From Theocolax elegans (Eukaryota > Arthropoda > Insecta > Hymenoptera > Cerocephalidae): 64,000 nt of DNA. Location: the NCBI GenBank assembly GCA_026168455.1, contig CM047425.1, positions 93,747,580 to 93,811,579 of the forward strand, read 5' to 3'. The notes under the pieces were generated by a model. That model saw only the letters and a program-made list of their open reading frames with translations. It was not told the origin of the DNA and did not search any database. Shown piece by piece: positions 57,032 to 64,000 of this stretch (position 1 is its first letter; every line of letters starts with the position of its first letter). Position numbers and translations under genes: made by a program.

Positions 57032-59168
57032 TTTCTAGTATTTGCATTTGCCATGCTGCTCAAATATTTTCGTAATCAGATAATTCTCAGTGTAAGTTGT
57101 CCCATGTGTTATCTGTCCAGTGTTACACTAATAATCTTGGTTACTTTAAATTTATTCCAAAGGCAAATATCCTATTCAAACAATGGTACCGGTGGTCGCA
57201 GGACCGGATTGTAATAGTTGTGACAGCTGTTATTTGAAAATCTAATCCAGCTACTTTTGCAAATTTGTTCTACCTGGCGTTCAGTGACCAAAATTTGTTA
57301 TCGGAAAAGCAAACACTAAGAACATATTGAAAATATGTCAAATAAAAAAGATTAGAAATTTTGATAGAATATGTAAAAAATTCGATAGTTGTAGAAAATG
57401 CAGCCATTTTTCTGTATAAAATCACATATTTTTTTTCTATTATATGAAAAAACGCGACTTACAGCTATGAAGAATGAATCAGTGTGACCTTTTTTGATAT
57501 AGTAATACCATTGAATTATACTTCTTTCGATGAATCAACTGCTTTTTCAATCGTTAGAATAATACTACACGGTTGTCCCTTGAAATCTCTTTTTGTAAGA
57601 GGAATAACTTTATTATTCCTCGATAAAAGTGCAAGTCCGCAATACAGTAGAGCGGTAGCAAAATATAATTCGTGACAGGTTTATCTGCGTGTTCGCTCTG
57701 TCGCACAAAAAGCAGACGGTTCTCTTTTCATATATAACGATATTGCAGATAGAGACGAATCCGACGTCTGAAGGTGCGTTGCATTTTGGACGTGCACGCG
57801 CGAGCAGGAGAGATTAGCATGTAAATGAAGCCGAGTCCGCGTCACAATGCGACCTAATCTCGTTGCACATTATGAAATATGACGTGGACCGTGCAGGGGT
57901 TTGTCAGTCAGCTCTTGACACGCGGGACCGGCGTGAAACGACTCTTCCCGTGCGACGCGTTACATACACGTACACGCATATGCGTATGACAGACATTTGA
58001 ATAGAAACTAGAAGAAGACGTCATTATTTATGCCGTCCGCGTTCTCTCCCTGGACCAACTTTTTTCTTGCCTTGCTTTTTAACTTTCGGGCTACTATATA
58101 CATTCACGCTACGCGGTTATCCTGTACGTCCGAGATCCTTCTATACTCAATTTTCATTTGACTACATTATATGTTTGATACATAATTGTGGGGAGTAATT
58201 GTTATCCTTGTAGTGTGATGTACACATCGTAAGTAAAATGATATTATATGAATATTAACGGTTTTGATACCATAAAATATCAATTCATGATTTCTATTAC
58301 ATATCGCGCGGAATTATACATTTCTGCATCGCTGTGATTAATTATAAATAAATAATATCTGTAATTTTACGCATAAATTAATTCGATATAAAATATTATA
58401 TAATTTGTAGAATGTCATAAAACTGCGATATCAAAATGAGTATAAAAATTTTTAAGACATTATAAATATTTCAAATTAATTTTAATATTCCCTGGAACGT
58501 GGAGCTAAAAAATTGATGGGTTCTGATAATGACGTTTTTCGTCGTCATCAATATTAAACGTCAGTGATGGATCGAGGTTATTTTATCCGTATAGCACTAC
58601 TATTATTGTTCGTGTAAGTGACATTTTCATTATTATCGACACCGATCCAGGCAAAACCTCCGTGTTATTAAACGCCGGTAATTGCTTGAGGTTTAGCAAC
58701 TCGATGTGTATATGACTTTGCTTCATTTAACATTTGCTCTGCTCAAGTTCGTTTCACGGAACAATGGCATTACAAGATACGTACGTATCGATATAGATAT
58801 AGTCCATAGATGTATACGTACATACGACTGCACACTGCGCGTGTACTGTAGTAAATACATCGGTTTTTCACGATCGCAATTGGTATATTACGTAATCAAA
58901 GTGAATAATCGAAAAGGACGTATCAGAGTCAACGGCAGATGCGTCGGTTAAACCGCGCGAGTGTGCATATATCTGCATGTAATATCCATAAGGTTTTGGG
59001 GCAGGTAAACCGTGACACAAGCTAAACCGAAGTGATTCCCGAGTGCTTGAATTCGGTATGAAGCTTTTAGCGGCATTACGAAGCCCCCCCCCCGCGTGGC
59101 TCTAAGTAACACGTAAAATCCATTTTTCCCGCGCATTTCAAATCACTCGCGTCTCTGTGTGCACACCG

Positions 59169-59191
59169 TGTATATATATATATATATATAC
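59169..59191. repeat. (TA)n microsatellite
   Basis: Perfect TA run of about 23 bases. Confidence 0.88.
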
Positions 59192-59618
59192 ATCTGAATT
59201 ATCAAGAGAGAAGAGAGGAGGACAAAGCCGTGCTCACGAACCTCACGAAGGGTAAAAAAGTATGAAAAAGAGAGACAAGTCCGGAAGAATATAAAGCTCG
59301 GAGCAGCCGAGGGAAAGGCAAGTGTCGAAAACCCATTTCCGTGAGGTTGGCGCGCGGGCGCGCGGGCGCGTGTCACCTGAGTGGCATAAAAAGGACGTGG
59401 CTGATGGAAGGCTAAATAGCCGGCGTGTCGTGACACATGGAACATTGCAGTGACCGGCAGCCCCGTCCGGCCGTTCTCCCTCTTTCTACGCGCGGCTGCC
59501 CGCTTCCCGGAGTGACAGCGTCGCGACAAGTTGACATGTTTGTACAGAAGCCGCACAATGCCTCGAGAGGGAAAGAGATAAAGAGTGCCGGGTATTAACG
59601 AATGCGAAAGAGACAGAG

Positions 59619-59690
59619 TGAGTGAGGGAGAGGGAGGGGAAGGGGAGGGGGTAAAGAGGGAGGGGGGAAGGGGGGGGGAGAGCCAGAGAG
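59619..59690 (+). repeat. G-rich purine tract (G-quadruplex capable)
   Basis: Almost pure purine. It contains GGGG AA GGGG A GGGGG (59636-59651) and then G runs of three, six and nine (to 59678). More than four tracts with one- or two-base linkers satisfy the quadruplex rule; the tract could also form a triplex. Confidence 0.65.
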
Positions 59691-62445
59691 AATAAAACAG
59701 AGCTTCCGAGAAAGACACGGAAATGCGGCACAGCTTGCGTTTATAGAGGGAACGCGCGCATTTATGTACCTACACGTATACAGGAGGAAGTTAACTTTGG
59801 TACATGCATCCACTATGTCGATGATGTTTTTAAATGGAACGTTCATACGAGAAAGCTCGAGTCGACCTGCACTTTTACTATTTTCACTTTATCGTTAATT
59901 TTCAATTGATTTTATTAATAATAGGTAAATAGTTTTCAGCTAAAGGAATACGATACCGATGTACCTATATACTCGCCTTCGTTTAAACTGTCATTACTTT
60001 TTCTTTAAAACATGCTCGCGCTATAGCTTTGATAATATTCAATCCATAAATATATTACCTACTCGACTGGAATAGAAATCTATATAGTACACTACTTATT
60101 TTAATTCTCTTCGAATAATAATAAAGCGTCTCTTTGTATCTAAAACTATTGATTTATTTCAAATATTCTTTCGATAAAGTGTTTAATGTACAATTATAAC
60201 GTTTAATTAAAACTGCATTTCTATATACACGAACAACGAGACGTTTTAGAAAAGGTAATGTAGGGTGACTCCACCAGTGAATGTAATAATACGCGAAGGA
60301 AAAACTTTATATTATTCTACGCATGCTGTACTATTTATTTCATGAATAATGTTTTGATTTTTTGTTATTATTTATTTGAAAAGTAAATAAAACATAACAA
60401 TTTGAGAATGAAAATATGCGCATAAATCATAAAGTTTTATCAAAACTAAATATTTATTTGTTGGTGGCGAAATCATCCCATAATAATAATAAATTAATAC
60501 TCTACAAAGTTTATGAAGACGAACTATAATTTCATTGACATTTGATCTTGTTGATTTTACACTAAAGGAAAAACTACAGGAAAGATATTATAAATTTCAA
60601 TTACATCCACTGCGATGCGAGCATCAGAAAAAGTGATATCTATAGAATGAGCGTATAAGGAGCAAATCACAGGTACACTCGAAATCTAAGTGGAAGTAAA
60701 TCGGTATGTTGACTGTATAGGGTATTTCTATTCAGCTAACAGCCGTTTACACGGTACGAGAGGTCCGTTGGTGCACGGTAGTCCTGGCTGTCACTGCGAT
60801 GCGACGTGGGCTGTCGCGCCGAGCATTGTATGCACGTTAAACAGGGAGGAGAGAGCACCAAGCTGGTCAGGTGGCCCAGGGGAATATAGGCACTCTTGAA
60901 CCAACAACTTTTACGAGTGTGATTGCGGCCACTTTGTAATCGCGCCGCGTCCGACATCCTCGCCCTCGACAACTCGCGATCCATTGGGGTTTTCTTCTCT
61001 CTTGAGTATGCTTTTATAACTGAGATCTTGTACACTATTGAATTGTTGTATCATAATAATTATTAAAACTTTCCAACATTTACGATTATTTCTTCTTGTC
61101 TACCATATTACTTTGAAGAATATAGAAATGTTACATTACGTTTCGTCGTAAATCAAAATCTTAGAATATGGTTAATAAAACGTCCGTGTATTAAAATAAC
61201 TGTATAATTAATTGACAACATGTTTCTTCTAGAAATTTCCATATCGCCGTAGGTTGTAAACGTAAAATGAGGTTTCGTATCCGTATTGCCCAAAAAAAGG
61301 ACTGAAAGAAAAGTCTTCAAAGAAAAGGGAGGTACAGAAGAAAATGAAGGGAAGCAGTTCACCCCCATTCAGATTCAGTGGCATAAAAATGTCCCAGTGA
61401 AAGGGAGGTAAAGATTATTGCCCGCTAAATCACATTTTATCAGGAAAAGCCGCGTAATATCCGTTCGTCTTCCGAGGCTAAAATGGTAATCGGGCGAAAG
61501 AGAGGGAGAGAGAGAGTACTCGACTTTGAGGATGTGCGCGCGGGTGCTCAAAGTACTCGAAAAACCCGAAAAACTCTCGAGAGCACGTTTGGGCAAACGT
61601 CCAGATCTCGACGATCGGCTAAGATTGCATCCTCTTTTCCGTCTATGGATTTGTGTTCGTTTCCCGCTTCTTATTCCGCCATTTTCCTCTTTTACGCATA
61701 TCCATACCGACACATTCACAATGTGCGATTTCATATTTCGTACTTTTATGTATATCATTGTATAGCACTTGTATATTAATTTCTATAAGAATATACAAAC
61801 TTTTAAATGAATTTAGTGGTTTTAAACAAATTTAATAAGATTTTTGTATTAAAATATAATGAATTTTATAAATTGCGTAATATAAGTATGAATCGAAATA
61901 TGTAATTGTAATGAATATCTCATCGTCGTATATAAATTTTAGTAAATTATTTGTAAAGATAAGTATAAAAAGTTCAAATATAGAAATTGCAATGAATTTG
62001 TTAATAAATTATCGCTATACGAATATATTCTTGTAGATCGCTGTATCCGTAATATTAAACAGTTGAACGAATAATTTTGAGAATAACCGTAGAATAATCG
62101 AAGGACATTTTTATACCTTGTCGCATCGAAGGTTTGCATCGGTTGGCAGAGCCCGAGCAAAAGGAACTCGTCGAAAATATATAGGACCATAAAGGGAAAG
62201 GCAGGGAAGAGTAAAGAAGGAAGCAAAGCCTGCGGCCAACTGTAAGAGGATAATAGAACGTTGGCTACGATGGCCCTCCTGCAGAAGACAACAAACTTCA
62301 TACGTTATATGGCGAAATTACCGAGGTAGCTGCGAGGGAGAGAACAAAAGATCCACGCAACAACATTAAGAAGCGAGAAAATACATGGCCACTGGGTTTG
62401 CGCGCAAGGGAGGAGCTCGTAAAGAAAGAAGAGGAAACAGAAAGA

Positions 62446-62499
62446 GACGACGACGACGGCGACGACGACGACAACGACAACGACAACGACGCGTCGTTG
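62446..62499. repeat. (GAC)n array ending in a 16-bp palindrome
   Basis: GAC/GGC/AAC trinucleotides at 62446-62490, with the perfect palindrome CAACGACGCGTCGTTG at 62484-62499. One plus frame (62385-62576, 63 codons) reads the array as an Arg/Gln run. I do not call it a gene. Confidence 0.75.
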
Positions 62500-64000
62500 C
62501 TCTGCTCACGAAGGGTAAAACTCGGTGTATATGCTTTTCCGTCCCCGTAGAGATGCTTCTTCCCGCTAAGTGCTAACACGCCACCTCATAACCGTAGAAT
62601 TTAAAGGGTTGTTTTTCGGGTTAACTTTTCATTCTCTGGATTGCTCGACTTGTCTTGCATCTCCGAGCACGTCTTTGAGTGATATAAACACTTAATCATC
62701 CGCCGGGACACTTATCACATATACAGATCAATTCATGTAAGTATATAGCATTGAATTAAGAACTTTATTACACTCTACATTTAAAATAGTTTAAAAAGGA
62801 AGATAAATATTAATTGAAACGTGTATAAATGAAATGGCCATCGATAAAGAGAGAATCAGGTTGTATAGAATAACTTTAAAACTATATAAAGTAGGTTATC
62901 CGAAAATAAGGAATCGTATATATGAATACCATATATCCTCGAAGAGTTTTATTTTATATTATTTTTGCCAGGCCTTCCCTCATGAGCGCATATCCGTGGT
63001 AAAGCGTAAAAAGCAACATACGCGGAGCAATGTCGGTCCTTGGTATATACGTCGTCATACATAAAACCCGTGAAAACGAGTGGGATTCAGAGCGCGCGTG
63101 CAAGGAAAAAGATAGGGCAGACCAAGTCAGAGCGATAACAGCTCGTACCACAGCCTCGTCGTCCTTCGTAAGGAAATAACTTTTCTTTATTGGATACAAG
63201 AGCGCGCGACGAGACACGGGCGACCGCGAGTATAATGCCCCGAGAGCACGTAGATAAGACCGGGTTTCTTTTGATAGCTGTTGCACCGCTCACAAAAGAA
63301 TCACACCGAATTTCTCTCTACAGTCTGTATTTGCTTGCGAAAACTTCTCTTTCTTTTCCTGGCTTTTTACGTCGGCCTTCTTCTTTTCGCTACTTACTTT
63401 TTAAACGGACTTTTTTACTTTTTTATCAGCTTGCGCGTTTCAAGAGTTTTACAGGCAATTTGTCTGAAGAGAAAAAAGTACCGTAATACGTGCCTTATGT
63501 ACACGATGCATTTATGATTTTTGTTGTCATATTTAACGTAGTTAAACTACCATATATTTTAGTAAAATACAAATGATAAATTTAATTTTTATTACATCAA
63601 TATCTGTAAAATTATAAATTCTATTTGGCAATTGACGGACGCACACTGATAGAAAGAAATATTATAACTATCAATATTACACCATATATTTATTTTTCAT
63701 TAAAATTTGGATAACTAAGATTTTTTCAGACACTTTTCTATTAATGTTGAATATGTTAGAACGCTTCGTATACTAAATAGGAATGACGGATTGGTGTACA
63801 AAAATGTTAAAATTGTTGTGCTTCGAAAATATGAAATATGGACTAAACTCTGAAACTACTATACATTTTACATGGTGCATAAGTAACTAATACATATTCA
63901 TTTTCCGTAAATATTTCTTCCTCTCGATGCACTTGCCACCGGAAATGTGACAAAAGTGGTACTTATCATTATAATTGAAAAAAAAGTATTTTCGCATTAA

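Larger units (their letters stand above)
56801..64000. other. Noncoding host sequence to window end, no gene recognised
   Basis: About 7.2 kb. Frames up to 191 codons (59143-59718, minus) cross TA and poly-G tracts and are not credible genes. Contents: AT run 57009-57031, TA run 59169-59191, G-rich purine tract 59619-59690, (GAC)n 62446-62490. A weak tRNA-like stretch at 56825-56880 was not accepted. AT-rich blocks at 58150-58500, 59880-60600, 61780-62060 and 63520-64000. Confidence 0.45.

Noticed and set aside
59143..59718. 191-codon minus frame
   Set aside because: It passes through a TA run and a poly-G tract and shows no domain.

Overview
The window looks like gene-poor nuclear DNA from an insect. 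It is AT-rich and CpG is not depleted. GA/CT and AC/GT microsatellites occur every few kilobases, and two intact Ty3/Gypsy-type LTR retrotransposons are present. A hymenopteran, perhaps an ant, would fit, but that is inference: no host gene that would fix the species can be recognised. Outside the retrotransposons no open frame has recognisable domains or exceeds about 215 codons, and the longest frames run through simple repeats.

Element 1 (156-10429) is a complete Gypsy-type element of about 10.3 kb. Its LTRs are 1471 and 1473 bp and differ, as far as I can read, only by one TA unit. It has a 4-bp target duplication (AGGT), a tRNA-Lys-type primer binding site and a 1.1 kb leader rich in poly-T. 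An intact gag (791 codons, two good zinc knuckles and a third that is degenerate) is followed by an intact pol (protease, RT, RNase H, integrase with GPY/F) in the -1 frame. The gag/pol overlap holds a textbook -1 frameshift signal: GGGAAAC, a 7-nt spacer, and an H-type pseudoknot that covers the gag stop codon. There is no env.

Element 2 (25801-32893) is a complete Gypsy-type element of about 7.1 kb. Its LTRs are both 1101 bp with two differences noticed. It has a 4-bp target duplication (AGCT) and an 18-nt perfect tRNA-Lys primer binding site. gag is intact, and pol is intact with a long basic tail. Three things are unusual. Each LTR carries an intact 164-codon ORF that starts at the first AUG after the presumed transcription start. 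The protease motif reads D-P-G. The long gag/pol overlap contains no in-frame canonical slippery heptamer. The coding regions are much more GC-rich than those of element 1.

The single-copy DNA also holds three small structured repeats. 15290-15617 is a MITE-like unit with 16-bp terminal inverted repeats. 17063-17526 has perfect 62-bp terminal inverted repeats around a minus-strand tRNA-like Pol III unit. 23476-24144 is a foldback repeat with arms of about 320 bp. The remainder (about 10.4-25.8 kb and 32.9-64 kb) is noncoding or intronic-looking sequence with many microsatellites.
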